This document shows positions 8,246 through 17,582 of a stretch of 28,860 bases of DNA, one piece after another. Origin of the DNA: Gammaproteobacteria bacterium (GTDB lineage: Bacteria > Pseudomonadota > Gammaproteobacteria > DSM-16500); the NCBI GenBank assembly GCA_021323555.1, contig JAJONP010000020.1:1-28860 (forward strand). Reading direction: 5' to 3'. Numbering within the stretch: the stretch's first letter is position 1; every line of letters starts with the position of its first letter. A model generated the notes under the pieces. That model was not told the DNA's origin. It worked only from the letters and a program-made list of their open reading frames with translations, and did no database searches. The translations under genes and the position numbers were made by a program.

Positions 8246-8823
8246 TTTTACAAAAATTACTTAGCGAAATTCATGCCTGTACGCATTGCGAAAAGGAACT
8301 GCCATGTGGCCCACGACCGGTAATACAGGCAGATTCATTGGCATACTTACGTATAATAGGTCAAGCACCCGGCCGGAAAGTGCATGAAACAGGTATTCCA
8401 TGGAATGATAAATCCGGTGAACGTCTCCGTCAATGGCTAGGGCTTGCACCAAAGTCTTTTTATGATTCAAAGAAAGTTGCTCTCGTTCCAATAGGATTTT
8501 GCTATCCCGGAAAAGCTAAATCAGGGGATTTATCCCCGCGACCCGAATGTGCACCACTTTGGCATACAAAATTGAATGCACATTTACCAAATGTTAAGTT
8601 AACTTTGCTTGTTGGCCAATATGCGCAGGCATACTATCTTGGAAAGAATCGTAAAGCTACACTTACAGATACGGTAAAAGCATGGGAAGAATACATTCCA
8701 TTTGATTTTTTACCACTGCCACACCCATCACCACGTAATCAGATTTGGTTAAAGAAGAATCCTTGGTTTGAAAATGAGTTGATACCAGAATTGCGCAAGA
8801 GAATTTTAAAACTGTCCTTGTAG
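8242..8823 (+). CDS. Uracil-DNA glycosylase-family protein
   Basis: The product is 193 residues. It has an N-terminal CTHC pair and a CGPRP stretch, motif A as IIGQAPGRKVHETGIPWND, SGERLRQWLG, and the C-terminal motif LPHPSPRN followed by WLKKNPWFE. This matches the small UDG-superfamily proteins related to family 4/5 enzymes, which remove uracil from DNA for base excision repair. The GQAPG Gln replaces the Glu common in family 4 enzymes. The ATG at 8242 is chosen for its AGGAG ribosome site and its 4-base ATGA overlap with DUF488; a start at 8203 lacks both. Confidence 0.85.
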   Translation: MILQKLLSEIHACTHCEKELPCGPRPVIQADSLAYLRIIGQAPGRKVHETGIPWNDKSGERLRQWLGLAPKSFYDSKKVALVPIGFCYPGKAKSGDLSPRPECAPLWHTKLNAHLPNVKLTLLVGQYAQAYYLGKNRKATLTDTVKAWEEYIPFDFLPLPHPSPRNQIWLKKNPWFENELIPELRKRILKLSL

Positions 8824-9002
8824 TAAGGTAAGAAGTTCTAATGCATTCTTTACTGCATATGCTTTTTCATAAAAAGTGAAGAAATAAGTACTTTGGGAAC
8901 TCCAAATGGCTTAAATAATAGCTAACTGTCGGTAATCAGTTTCAAGGTGAGAGGAATTTTCATCCTGATAATGAGCGTATAAAGCAAAGATACTTCATAA
9001 AA

Positions 9003-10058
9003 ATGGACAAGAAGTATGACAAGAAAACAACCAATAAAATCGTTTCCTCTATTGCCAACTTTGAAGAGTACACAGGATATAAAGACTTTAAGTTATTTAG
9101 TTACGATGATGTGGTCGGCTTCCAGAAATACGTCCTTGAGAAATATGGCCACAGTATGCAGACAGCAAATCGCACGATGGTTTACGTCAAGGAGTTCTTT
9201 TTCTGGCTGAGGGAACAGGACGGATACAAGAAAATCAAATATGATGATGTTGACGATTTGCAGTTATCACTCAAAGACCAAGAAAGAGCCAAAGCCACAA
9301 AGCCAAAAGATTACCTCGATGCTTCAAAATGGCAGGATTTAATTTTAAGCCTTAAGCCAGAAACTGACATTGAATGTCGGGGACAAGCCATGCTGGCCAC
9401 ACTATTGCTAACTGGTGCAAGGATTGACGCTTTAATATCGTTTAATATAGGTGATTTTAACCTGGATAGGAATTATGCTTTTCAGGATGCTGAACACGTA
9501 AACAGCAAGTTTGCCTCATCATGGAAAACCAATCTGTGGAAATTTAAGCCAGAGTTACGGCAAATACTGGATAACTGGATACTTAAGCTACGAAATGAGC
9601 ATGGATTTACTGATAATGACCCATTGTTTCCTAAAATATGCGTTACAACAAATGAGGCGAAGCTGTTTCAGACTGGAGGGTTTTTAAAGAAACCTATAAA
9701 AAGCCAGAGTATCTTACGAGAAGAATTATATAAACAACTGGAAAAGGCTGGTGTAGGTCACTATACCCCGCACACAGTGAGGAACTCGCTAATCGCTTTA
9801 TTTTACAGCTTTTCTTTAACACCTGAACAGCAGAAAGCGATAAGCCAGAACATGTCGCATAAGAATCTTGGTACTACCATGAACGGCTATTACAAGGTTA
9901 GCGAATACAGGCAGGATGCTATTATTGATGAGCTGGACGTTGAGCATTTACTGAAGTTGCAGAAATTACAACACAACCCTGAATATAAGTATATACTCTC
10001 AAAACTTGATAGTGAGGAAGCCATCCACAAGGCTTTCTTAGCATTGACTAGAGAATAA
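9003..10058 (+). CDS. Tyrosine recombinase, 5' end lacking a normal start
   Basis: The product is 351 residues from the first ATG. The catalytic residues are present: Arg140 (LLTGARIDAL), His257-x-x-Arg260 (HTVR), His286 (SHKN) and Tyr296 or Tyr297 (NGYYKV). Residues 1-90 are the N-terminal core-binding domain. The same frame is open upstream to a TAG at 8919 and reads NFHPDNERIKQRYF, which looks like the conserved beginning of this recombinase group, yet no ATG/GTG/TTG occurs there and no good ribosome site precedes 9003. Either a rare start is used or the true 5' end was lost. It probably belongs to an older mobile element with the downstream serine recombinase. The 8824-9002 spacer holds only weak AT-rich hairpins. 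Confidence 0.8.
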   Translation: MDKKYDKKTTNKIVSSIANFEEYTGYKDFKLFSYDDVVGFQKYVLEKYGHSMQTANRTMVYVKEFFFWLREQDGYKKIKYDDVDDLQLSLKDQERAKATKPKDYLDASKWQDLILSLKPETDIECRGQAMLATLLLTGARIDALISFNIGDFNLDRNYAFQDAEHVNSKFASSWKTNLWKFKPELRQILDNWILKLRNEHGFTDNDPLFPKICVTTNEAKLFQTGGFLKKPIKSQSILREELYKQLEKAGVGHYTPHTVRNSLIALFYSFSLTPEQQKAISQNMSHKNLGTTMNGYYKVSEYRQDAIIDELDVEHLLKLQKLQHNPEYKYILSKLDSEEAIHKAFLALTRE

Positions 10059-10071
10059 GGAGTAATGAATA

Positions 10072-10614
10072 ATGGAAAAGTTTTTTCAGGACTACCAGTA
10101 TACGTTTTCTGCTTTGGGAGCGATAGGAACTTTCTTAGCGGTTATGATTTCTCTTTATTTTAGCTATAGGGCTATCAAATCGAATGATAGCAAAATAAAG
10201 GCTTCTATATCTATAAATATACTAACAGTACCACATACACCCAAATATATTGGGGTAACAATTAGAAATGTTGGATTAATGTCAGTTAGTATTCCGTTTT
10301 CATATCTAAATTTTAGACTACCTTTTTCAAATCTAGCATTCTTAATTAATCCATTAGATGCTTATTCGGCTGATTTTAATATTCCGCAAAAATCCTACCC
10401 ATACAAAATTGAGCCAAAACACTCTCAGACATTTTTTGTAAGTACTACTGACTCATTTTTCAAAAATGGTGGGAATCTTTTGGAAAAGAAAATAAACTAT
10501 AGGTTTCTTAATTTTATAAGAGCAGAAATACATATATCTGATGGCTCAATTTTTAAAGTTAAATTGCCAAAAAGTATAAAAAAGATGATTAAAGAAAATT
10601 TACAAACAAATTGA
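10072..10614 (+). CDS. Small single-pass membrane protein, unknown
   Basis: The product is 180 residues. One strong membrane segment lies at about residues 11-33 (YTFSALGAIGTFLAVMISLYF) with a short N-terminus before it. The remainder is a mostly beta-looking soluble domain with a basic end (LPKSIKKMIKENLQTN). AAGGAG lies 9 bases before the ATG and overlaps the region just after the tyrosine recombinase stop. It sits between two recombinases and probably travels with them. I recognise no family; similar small membrane cargo genes occur in mobile elements, but no role can be assigned. Confidence 0.6.
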   Translation: MEKFFQDYQYTFSALGAIGTFLAVMISLYFSYRAIKSNDSKIKASISINILTVPHTPKYIGVTIRNVGLMSVSIPFSYLNFRLPFSNLAFLINPLDAYSADFNIPQKSYPYKIEPKHSQTFFVSTTDSFFKNGGNLLEKKINYRFLNFIRAEIHISDGSIFKVKLPKSIKKMIKENLQTN

Positions 10615-10623
10615 GAAAATGTA

Positions 10624-12052
10624 ATGAAAGCCGTAATATTCGCCCGTGTATCATCAAAAGACCAGGAAGAAGGTCATTCATTAGACGCTCAAATCCAAAG
10701 CTGCTTCGAGTATGCCATAAAGAAAAGCCATAAGGTGATAGAGCAGTTCAGGGTAGTCGAAAGCTCCACCGCTAGCGGCAGACCTGAGTTTGCTAAAATG
10801 GTTGATTTTGTGAAGAAGCAAAAGGATAAAGTTGTTGTTCTTTGTTATTGTGTGGATAGGCTGCAAAGGGATTTTGACGAGCAGTATCTGGAACTGCAAA
10901 AGCTGATAAAGCAGGACAAGATAGAGATTCACTATGTTAAAAGTGAATTTATTGAGCATAGGGATATGGATAGCTCGGAGAAATTCAGAAAGAATCTTGA
11001 TGTCCTACTTGCCAATGACTACCGAAATAAAATTTCCGATAACGTAAAGAGAAGTGCAAAGAAGAAGCTAGACGAAGGTACAATTCTTGGTGATTCGCCT
11101 CTTGGTTATCTAAATAAACCTCGCTTTGATAAGAAAAAAGAAAAGGTGGACGTTTATATTGACCCTGAAAGAGGTCATTTAGTCAAAAAGATGTTTGAAC
11201 TTTACGCAAGCGGCATGTACTCAATGAGTGAATTGTGCGACCTTATGAAGGAGGAAGGCCTTACCAGCAAGAAAGGCAATCCCATACAGAAAAGTCAGGT
11301 GCTATATGCAATATAAGGGGCTGTTATACAAGCATGTTCACCCGATTTTAGTATCGAAAGAGATATTTGACGAATGCCATCAAGTAAGAAGTGGCAGAAG
11401 AAAAACCAAGTTTAGGCGCACCGAAAAGCCATTTATTCTAAAAGGCCTGCTGAAATGTCAGCATTGTGGTTGCAGCTATAGCCCTGAAATGAAGAAGGGT
11501 AAGTACGTTTATATGCGTCCTACGAAAAGCCAAGGGGATTGTTCTTACTGCCACCATTTGAATGAGGAAAAAATACTTTCCCAGATTGAGGATGTGTTGA
11601 AAGGCATGAAAGTACCAGCCAATGTTTTAAATGATTTACATGATGAACTCAGGAAAAGCTCTGACAAAGAGCATACTCACCAAGTTGAGGAAGGAAAAAG
11701 GCTACAAAACCAGTACCAGACTATCCAAAATAGGATTAAGCGAGTGAGAGAGCTATACCTGGATGCCGAAATATCAAAAGAAGAATATGATAATATTATG
11801 ACTGACCAACAAGCCGAAAGGCATAATGTAGAAGTAAGGCTACAAAGACTAACCAATGCCGATGATAGTTTTAATAAATCGCTAGGTACAATTTTCGCTT
11901 TAGCTTCAAAAGCTCATGACTTATTCAAAAGTTCGGAACTAGAAGAAAAGAGGCGAATTATCACTATTTTATTTCCGAACTTGGAAATGGATGCCGAAAA
12001 GCTAGTATTTAAGCCAAGAGAACCGTTGATTTGTTCCTGCCGGGCAGGATAA
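10624..12052 (+). pseudogene. Large serine recombinase broken by a short deletion/frameshift
   Basis: Two overlapping frames make up one gene. Frame one (10624-11316, 230 residues) has the resolvase domain with IFARVSSKDQ (catalytic Ser10), DRLQRDFDE, and the recombinase domain up to KGNPIQKSQVLYA, then hits TAA at 11314. Frame two (from 11306, ending 12052) continues with QYKGLLYKHVHPILVSKEIFDE, a zinc ribbon (CQHC...CSYC) and a coiled coil rich in Glu/Arg. Intact members carry roughly an NPFYYG-containing stretch of about 8-10 residues between these parts; it is absent, so a small deletion removed it and shifted the frame. The protein is probably inactive. A 15-base palindrome (TCCTGCC-G-GGCAGGA, 12035-12049) lies at the 3' end. 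Confidence 0.8.
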
Positions 12053-12110
12053 GTAATTAGATCGTAACGGGCTGATTTTTAAAGATTATTGCGAGAGCTT
12101 ATTTTCATAA

Positions 12111-12130
12111 TACCCCCAATTATACCCCCA
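12111..12130. repeat. TACCCCCAA direct repeat pair, left island end
   Basis: TACCCCCAA occurs at 12111-12119 and TACCCCCAA again at 12123-12131, 12 bases apart (about one helical turn). The same octamer family flanks the integrase at 27210-27239 and 28483-28530. The likely role is as integrase arm-type sites. They sit 58 bases after the serine recombinase remnant. Confidence 0.6.
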
Positions 12131-12201
12131 AAGATTTTTCTTGTTACCCATTTTTATTATTAATAATACAAAATCAGCTTGTATGGGTTAGGTAAAATTA
12201 T

Positions 12202-12298
12202 GCAGCGTAACTATATATAGCACTGAAAAGTTACTGCATCTTGAAATTGCATAAATCATTCATATGTACTACTAAATTATAAATACGTAATTTTAGTA
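12202..12298. promoter_or_regulatory. Two inverted repeats upstream of the OLD-family gene
   Basis: GTAACT (12207-12212) pairs with AGTTAC (12229-12234), extended by flanking TGCA on both sides with a small bulge. Nearer the gene, TACTAAATTA (12270-12279) pairs with TAATTTTAGTA (12288-12298) with one extra base and an 8-base spacer. Both lie in the 269-base AT-rich spacer and may bind a regulator; no convincing promoter boxes stand out. Confidence 0.3.
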
Positions 12299-12321
12299 AA
12301 AAAATCAATCGAGATGTGGTT

Positions 12322-14235
12322 ATGAAGTTAGAAAAATATAAAGTTAATAAATTTCGCTCTGTAAAAGGAACTGACTGGATTGACATAGATAAGTGGTCTT
12401 GTTTTGTTGGTGTAAACGAATCTGGTAAAACAAATTTACTGCTACCGCTGTGGAAATTTAATCCTGCTGATAACGCAACAGAAATTGATTTGTTAGTAGA
12501 TTATCCAAGAGATGAATACCACGAACTTGATAAAGATAGTGACCTAAAAAATGAGGCCTTTATAGAGGTCTTATTTAAAATAAGTGAAAAGGAAAGAGAA
12601 TATTTTGAGAAGCTTCATGAAGATTATCAAACAAAAAAACAAATCTCTTCAGCTGAAACAAGTTCAGAAGAAAAAGTTGATGCACCTTTAAAAATTGAAA
12701 AGATAGGATTTTCTACACACTTACTAATAAAGAAGGATTACGAAGGGCGTTTTTGGATTTTCTTATCAAATGAAAATTGTGACGAAGAATCTGATGATTT
12801 AGAAAAGACCCTAGAAAAAGAAGTATTTAAAAAGATTTGTAGTGTTATTCCTCGTTTTGTTTACTACTCAGAATACGGAAATCTTGATTCTGACTTATTC
12901 CTGCCAAGAGTTATAGAAGATCTTAAACGACTACCATCGCTGAGCGGAAAAGAGCGCATGAAGGCAAGAACCCTAAAAATCCTATTTGACCATCTAACAT
13001 TAGAACCACAAGAGATTTTAAACTTAGGATTAGAAAACAATCCCGACAATAATCCTTTACAAAAAAACAATAAACAAGTTGCAGATGAATCACGGAATAA
13101 ACTTGAAAGAGTTGTTAAGCTAAGTTCTGCCGCCACGCATTTAACACGCCAGTTTCAAGAATGGTGGAAACAAGGAAACTATATTTTTCACTTTAAGGCT
13201 GATGGACAATATTTTAGGATTCTGGTCAGTGATAAAGAGCGTCCAGAAGAAATTGAACTGGAATCAAGAAGTAAAGGATTACAATGGTTTTTTAGTTTTT
13301 TCTTAGTATTCCTTGCAGAAAGCGACGAAAACCACAAAAATTGCATTTTACTTCTCGATGAGCCCGGACTCAGCTTGCATCCAAACGCTCAAACCGATCT
13401 TATAAGATTCTTCCACCAATTATCCAGAAAGAATCAGATAATATACACTACGCACTTACCTTTCTTAGTTGACCACAATAACTTAGATAAGGTGAAGGCT
13501 GTATATACAGAAAAGGGTCTTACTAAAATATCTAATGACCTTAATAAGGCTGATAAGGAGAGAAAGGCAATTCAGCCAGTTAACGCTGCTATTGGTATTA
13601 CAGCCTCACAAAGTTTACTTGTGGGATGTGATATAGTTATTGTTGAAGGCGTTTCAGATCAGTTCTACCTTACCATGATTAAGAACCATCTTGTTGCTAC
13701 CGGTAAATTTAAACCTAAAAAAGAATTAGTATTTATGCCTGTCGGTGGCGTTAAGGGCATTAAACCGGTGGTGTCTATTGTACAGGGTAGTACTGCAGAA
13801 CTTCCTTTTGTGCTTCTTGATTCTGATACCGCTGGGAAAGAGGCGCAGACAAGCCTTAAAAAAGGGTTTTATAATAATGATGATTCCAAGGTGTTAGAGG
13901 CTGATATATTCACAGGTAAAAAAGGCTCAGAAATAGAAGACCTTATCCCACTTGATCTTATTGTTGATAATTTTGATAGATTATTCAGAACAGATGAAGG
14001 TATAGAGCTAGCTGATTTAGATGGTTCTAAGCCCGTAATTCCCCAACTTGAAGCATTTGCAAGCAACAATCAGATAGACCTTAAAAATTTTATTGGCTGG
14101 AAAGTGGAATTAAGCAAAAGGATTAAACAAAAATTCAAAGGTGATATTTCTGATGAGCTAGAGCAAAGCTGGATTAGCTTATTTGAAACTTTGCAAGGCG
14201 GAGTAAAGCGTAAGAAAGTTGCTAATGCTGCATAA
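12322..14235 (+). CDS. OLD-family ATPase/TOPRIM nuclease
   Basis: The product is 637 residues. The N-terminal SMC/ABC-type ATPase has Walker A GVNESGKTN (30-38), a signature-like ESRSKGLQ (314-321), Walker B ILLLDEPG (Asp346, Glu347) and a switch His378 (TTH). The C-terminal TOPRIM domain has Glu442 (IVEGVSD) and DSD at 500-502, the metal ligands of OLD nucleases. OLD proteins are DNA nucleases implicated in phage defence, alone or with a partner (Gabija pairs one with a UvrD-like helicase, not seen here). I prefer ATG 12322 over GTG 12316 because it begins MKLEKYKV and a GAG lies 8 bases upstream. Its stop abuts the hsdS stop in convergent orientation. Confidence 0.88.
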   Translation: MKLEKYKVNKFRSVKGTDWIDIDKWSCFVGVNESGKTNLLLPLWKFNPADNATEIDLLVDYPRDEYHELDKDSDLKNEAFIEVLFKISEKEREYFEKLHEDYQTKKQISSAETSSEEKVDAPLKIEKIGFSTHLLIKKDYEGRFWIFLSNENCDEESDDLEKTLEKEVFKKICSVIPRFVYYSEYGNLDSDLFLPRVIEDLKRLPSLSGKERMKARTLKILFDHLTLEPQEILNLGLENNPDNNPLQKNNKQVADESRNKLERVVKLSSAATHLTRQFQEWWKQGNYIFHFKADGQYFRILVSDKERPEEIELESRSKGLQWFFSFFLVFLAESDENHKNCILLLDEPGLSLHPNAQTDLIRFFHQLSRKNQIIYTTHLPFLVDHNNLDKVKAVYTEKGLTKISNDLNKADKERKAIQPVNAAIGITASQSLLVGCDIVIVEGVSDQFYLTMIKNHLVATGKFKPKKELVFMPVGGVKGIKPVVSIVQGSTAELPFVLLDSDTAGKEAQTSLKKGFYNNDDSKVLEADIFTGKKGSEIEDLIPLDLIVDNFDRLFRTDEGIELADLDGSKPVIPQLEAFASNNQIDLKNFIGWKVELSKRIKQKFKGDISDELEQSWISLFETLQGGVKRKKVANAA

Positions 14236-14248
14236 TTAGCAACTTTCT
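14213..14248. terminator. Bidirectional hairpin between convergent OLD and hsdS
   Basis: AGAAAGTTGCTAAT (14213-14226) and ATTAGCAACTTTCT (14235-14248) are a perfect 14-bp inverted repeat with an 8-base loop. The two gene stops (TAA ending at 14235, TTA beginning at 14236) lie within it, so the stem is made from the ends of both coding regions. T-runs are short, so termination is likely but not certain. Confidence 0.65.
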
Positions 14249-16158
14249 ACTTTTGGATAAATATCTTGTTTTTCCATCCAAGCGATAACTTGGTTAAGCT
14301 GATTTTCTGAAAACTTTCGTTTTTCTGGAGACCAATTATAAAACTTTTCAATTAGTCGCCCTTTAGAAAAATGGCGATCTGACTTTAAAATCTCTTCCCA
14401 GCATGCGTAAAGGGTTGCAACAGCCTCAGCTTCATCGGAACTTTTGCTTTTAAAAAGAGCAATAATACGGTTAATTCCTGCAAGATCATTTTTAAAACAT
14501 TCTTGGAAATCAGTCTTATGCGATCCAGCTTTAGGAAGCTGTTTATACTTTAATCTGGAATTTTCTCGAAATACAAACCAGTCATTTGCCTGTAAGGCAC
14601 TGTCAATAGTTCTTGCCAGATCATAATCATATGGGCCAGCCGCATGTTGCTTAAAATTAGTAGGCAAACTTAGGTTCTGTGTTTTTTGACAAAGGTAAAA
14701 AACCTTCTGAAATTTTTTATGCCCTAATGTAGGCTCTTTATGTAACCGACTGACTATTTCCGCACCCAATAAAATACACTGATTGTTGCCTTCTTGAGTA
14801 TATTTGGCCTTAAACTCCACAACATTATCGTTAGTTTGTGGAGTGCCTGCTGTTTGGGTAAATGCTTCTTTAAGAACTGCTTGCATAAGCTGATCAGCGT
14901 AAATCTGATTTTGGGTAATTTTTGCTTCTAGCTGGTCACAGATTGCAAATAGCTCGTTTACTTTAGTAACTATTACTTGTTGTTCTTCAAAGGGTGGAAG
15001 CCCACAAATTAAGTTATTTAATGTTGGTAATTTGATATTTGGCTGTCCAGCCATTTGGTAAGATAACTTACGTAATAAAGGTTGAAAATGTCTTAATAGC
15101 AGCAAAATATAATCTTGGCAGGTCGTGTTACTTGGCTTAACTCCCACAATACTATCGGGAAAGCACATATCTCTGCCAAGAACTCCAAGATTGCCAATCG
15201 TTCCGCCTACAATAGCAACCATTATAGTACCCTTCTCAAACATTTTGGATGCAGCAAAGCCTTTGTCATTTAAAGTTTGTGAATAAGTATTAACAACACT
15301 TCCTTTATCGTCTAAGCTACCAATTTGTATAAATGGGTGCTTCCCACCAAAACAACTTTGATCATTACGCGGACGAATTGAAAACCTTCCCCGTGCAAAT
15401 GAAGCATACGCACCAAAATGACACCACTCCCAACCTTTTGGTAGGATAAATGGCTTGTCTTCATCGGTTATTTTTGGTAGTGGTTCCTGCTTCTTAATCT
15501 TTCCATTTTTTATTAGTTGTTCTTTTTCGTCAGAAATACGTTTTAATAGTTTGCTGGCAGATTCAATGTCAGGGGTGGCAATGCGCCATTTCTTGGTTAG
15601 CTTGCCTTCAATAGCATCTTGTAAAATTTGTTGTTTTAGTTTGTTTAATAGGATTAGTTGATAGTTAATTCCTGATTTTAGGCTATCCAATTCAACTTCT
15701 ATTGTGGATTTTCTTTTAATAATTTGCCGTTGTTCGTCAATTGATGGTATAGGAATTTCAATTTCACATAGATCTTCAAAACGCAGTGCTTTTCTAACAG
15801 TTCCTCTTGCATACTTGCCTATCTGAAAAAGACCTTCTGTTGATTTTAGGAAATCTAAAAGTAATTCTGGAATAAGTTTATCTGTAGTAGTGAAAACCAC
15901 ATAAGCAGGACTAACAAGCCCTACCGCTTGATGCACAAGACCAATAGAACCAACATTAATCCTATAAGGATTGTAAGCAAAATCACCTGACTCAATTATT
16001 AGGTAATTTGATAAATCTTTGGATTTTTTGTGGTCAGTTTTTGTTATTCCTAGTTTGTTAGAAACCCCTAAAACTGGCATATCATTATAGTCAGCAGTAC
16101 TTTCTGCGCGTATCGACTTTTTTTTAATGTAATTTCCTAATTTCTCTATATTACTCAT
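14236..16158 (-). CDS. hsdS: Type I restriction specificity subunit HsdS with extra C-terminal domain
   Basis: The product is 640 residues, longer than most HsdS (about 400-450). Two target-recognition domains lie at about 1-160 and 225-420. Each is followed by a conserved coiled region (IPIPSIDEQRQII..., LPPFEEQQVIVTKVNELFAICDQLEAKI). HsdS sets the bipartite DNA sequence recognised by the complex. Residues about 455-640 are an extra domain: LGAEIVSRLHKEPTLGHKKF with FYLCQK and HAAGPYDYDLARTI resembles the SocA-like/Panacea (DUF4065) pattern, a weak match by eye. The start overlaps the hsdM stop by one base (TAATG). It is the last gene of the hsd operon. Confidence 0.92.
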   Translation of the reverse strand: MSNIEKLGNYIKKKSIRAESTADYNDMPVLGVSNKLGITKTDHKKSKDLSNYLIIESGDFAYNPYRINVGSIGLVHQAVGLVSPAYVVFTTTDKLIPELLLDFLKSTEGLFQIGKYARGTVRKALRFEDLCEIEIPIPSIDEQRQIIKRKSTIEVELDSLKSGINYQLILLNKLKQQILQDAIEGKLTKKWRIATPDIESASKLLKRISDEKEQLIKNGKIKKQEPLPKITDEDKPFILPKGWEWCHFGAYASFARGRFSIRPRNDQSCFGGKHPFIQIGSLDDKGSVVNTYSQTLNDKGFAASKMFEKGTIMVAIVGGTIGNLGVLGRDMCFPDSIVGVKPSNTTCQDYILLLLRHFQPLLRKLSYQMAGQPNIKLPTLNNLICGLPPFEEQQVIVTKVNELFAICDQLEAKITQNQIYADQLMQAVLKEAFTQTAGTPQTNDNVVEFKAKYTQEGNNQCILLGAEIVSRLHKEPTLGHKKFQKVFYLCQKTQNLSLPTNFKQHAAGPYDYDLARTIDSALQANDWFVFRENSRLKYKQLPKAGSHKTDFQECFKNDLAGINRIIALFKSKSSDEAEAVATLYACWEEILKSDRHFSKGRLIEKFYNWSPEKRKFSENQLNQVIAWMEKQDIYPKVESC

Positions 16159-17582
16159 TATGCCAACTCCTTACGAAGCTGGTCAAGCAACTCATCACCT
16201 TTGTCAAAGGATTTATGCAGCAAGTCTAGCAATTCAGCACTACTATGTTGTTTTTCTTCTTCGGCTCGATGTGGGTTTTTAATATCTAGGTTCCAGCCAT
16301 TTTCCATAATGGTTTTTATATCAACCTGCCAAGCATTATCGCTAACTTCACGGTTTCTCCACCATTGTTTTAGACTGTCAAATTCGGTAAATTGGATAGT
16401 TTTAGTCTTGGAATATGCTTTATAGCCTTCTGGCAACCTATGCTCCCAATACCAAACCTTTTTTGTTTTTTCCCCTTTGGTAAAGAATAGTAGATTTGTA
16501 GCTACAGACGCATAAGGCTGGAAAACAGAATTTGGTAAGCGAATTATCGTATGCAAGTTGCAGTCCTCAAGAAGTTTCTGGCGAACACGCTGTTTTATAC
16601 CATCTCCAGTAAGAGAGCCGTCTGGCAATACTATTGCCGCCCTACCACCATCTTTTAACAAATGTATCATTAATATAAGAAATAAATCGGCAGATTCCTT
16701 CGTACGGTAGGTTAGTGGAAAGTTATTTTCATTATTATTAGACACCACGCCGCCAAATGGAGGGTTAGCAAGAATCACATCTACCCTATCTTTCTTGCTA
16801 TATTCAGTAAGTGGACGTTCTAATGAATCACCAAAACGAATATTAGGGGTAGTAATATCGTGTAAAATCAGGTTGGTATTTGCCAACACATAAGGAAGCG
16901 GCTTATATTCCCATCCAGCTACATTCTTGCCAATTGCATCACGCTTATCAATAGTTTTAGCCGTATTTTTTAGATGTTCTATAACCGATGTTAAAAACCC
17001 TCCTGTACCACACGCGGGATCAAGAACGGTTTCGCCGTTCTGGGGGTTAGTCAACTCTGTCATTAAGTCAGTTATAGCGCGTGGGGTATAAAACTCTCCT
17101 AAAGTTCCCGCACTTTGCAGCTCCCCTAAAAATGTTTCGTAAATCTGTCCAAAAACTTGTTTGTCTTTACTACTATTGAAATCAATTTCATTTAGCTTGT
17201 TAATCACTTGACGTAAGTGAATACCTGATTTCATATAGTTGTAATTATTATCAAACACTTCGCGCACAAGTACAGCACGTCTGTTAGCTGTGGAAAGATC
17301 AATGTTTTTTAGCGTAGGAAAAAGCTTCTGGTCAACGAATTTTAATAACTCATCACCTGTCATACCCTCGTCATTACCAGCCCATGCATCCCAATGCAAC
17401 TCTTCAGGAATAGGGGATTTATAGCCCTCAACTAGCAGCTCTAACTCTTTATCTTTATCGCTAAATATTTTTAAAAATATCATCCAGCCCAATTGAAGAA
17501 TACGCAATTCATCACTGGCAGTTCCAGTGTCCTGACGCATTATATTTCGTGCTGATTTTACGATGCCGGATACGTTTGTCAT
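16158..17582 (-). CDS. hsdM: Type I restriction-modification DNA methyltransferase HsdM
   Basis: The product is 474 residues. The N-terminal HsdM helical domain (about 5-130) is followed by the N6-adenine methyltransferase core with SAM-binding motif I LDPACGTGGF (187-196), GEFYTPRAITDLM before it, and the catalytic motif IV NPPF (273-276). It methylates adenine in host sites together with HsdS and is required for the restriction complex. The ATG overlaps the upstream gene stop by four bases (ATGA), showing translation coupled to the DUF262 fusion gene. Confidence 0.96.
   Translation of the reverse strand: MTNVSGIVKSARNIMRQDTGTASDELRILQLGWMIFLKIFSDKDKELELLVEGYKSPIPEELHWDAWAGNDEGMTGDELLKFVDQKLFPTLKNIDLSTANRRAVLVREVFDNNYNYMKSGIHLRQVINKLNEIDFNSSKDKQVFGQIYETFLGELQSAGTLGEFYTPRAITDLMTELTNPQNGETVLDPACGTGGFLTSVIEHLKNTAKTIDKRDAIGKNVAGWEYKPLPYVLANTNLILHDITTPNIRFGDSLERPLTEYSKKDRVDVILANPPFGGVVSNNNENNFPLTYRTKESADLFLILMIHLLKDGGRAAIVLPDGSLTGDGIKQRVRQKLLEDCNLHTIIRLPNSVFQPYASVATNLLFFTKGEKTKKVWYWEHRLPEGYKAYSKTKTIQFTEFDSLKQWWRNREVSDNAWQVDIKTIMENGWNLDIKNPHRAEEEKQHSSAELLDLLHKSFDKGDELLDQLRKELA

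Noticed and set aside
8862..8876. Hairpin CTTTTT-cat-AAAAAG after the UDG gene as terminator
   Set aside because: The stem is only A-T pairs apart from one, with a 3-base loop and no T-run, too weak to call.
12035..12049. 15-base palindrome at the end of the serine recombinase as a terminator or att site
   Set aside because: No T-run follows and no second copy was found; it lies within coding sequence, so a function is unsupported.
12060..12110. Possible copy of the tRNA-Asn 3' end (CGGGC, AAGATT, TTGCGA-like pieces) as left attachment site
   Set aside because: The pieces match only with large gaps, which chance explains in AT-rich DNA; no continuous copy of the tRNA end was found in the window.
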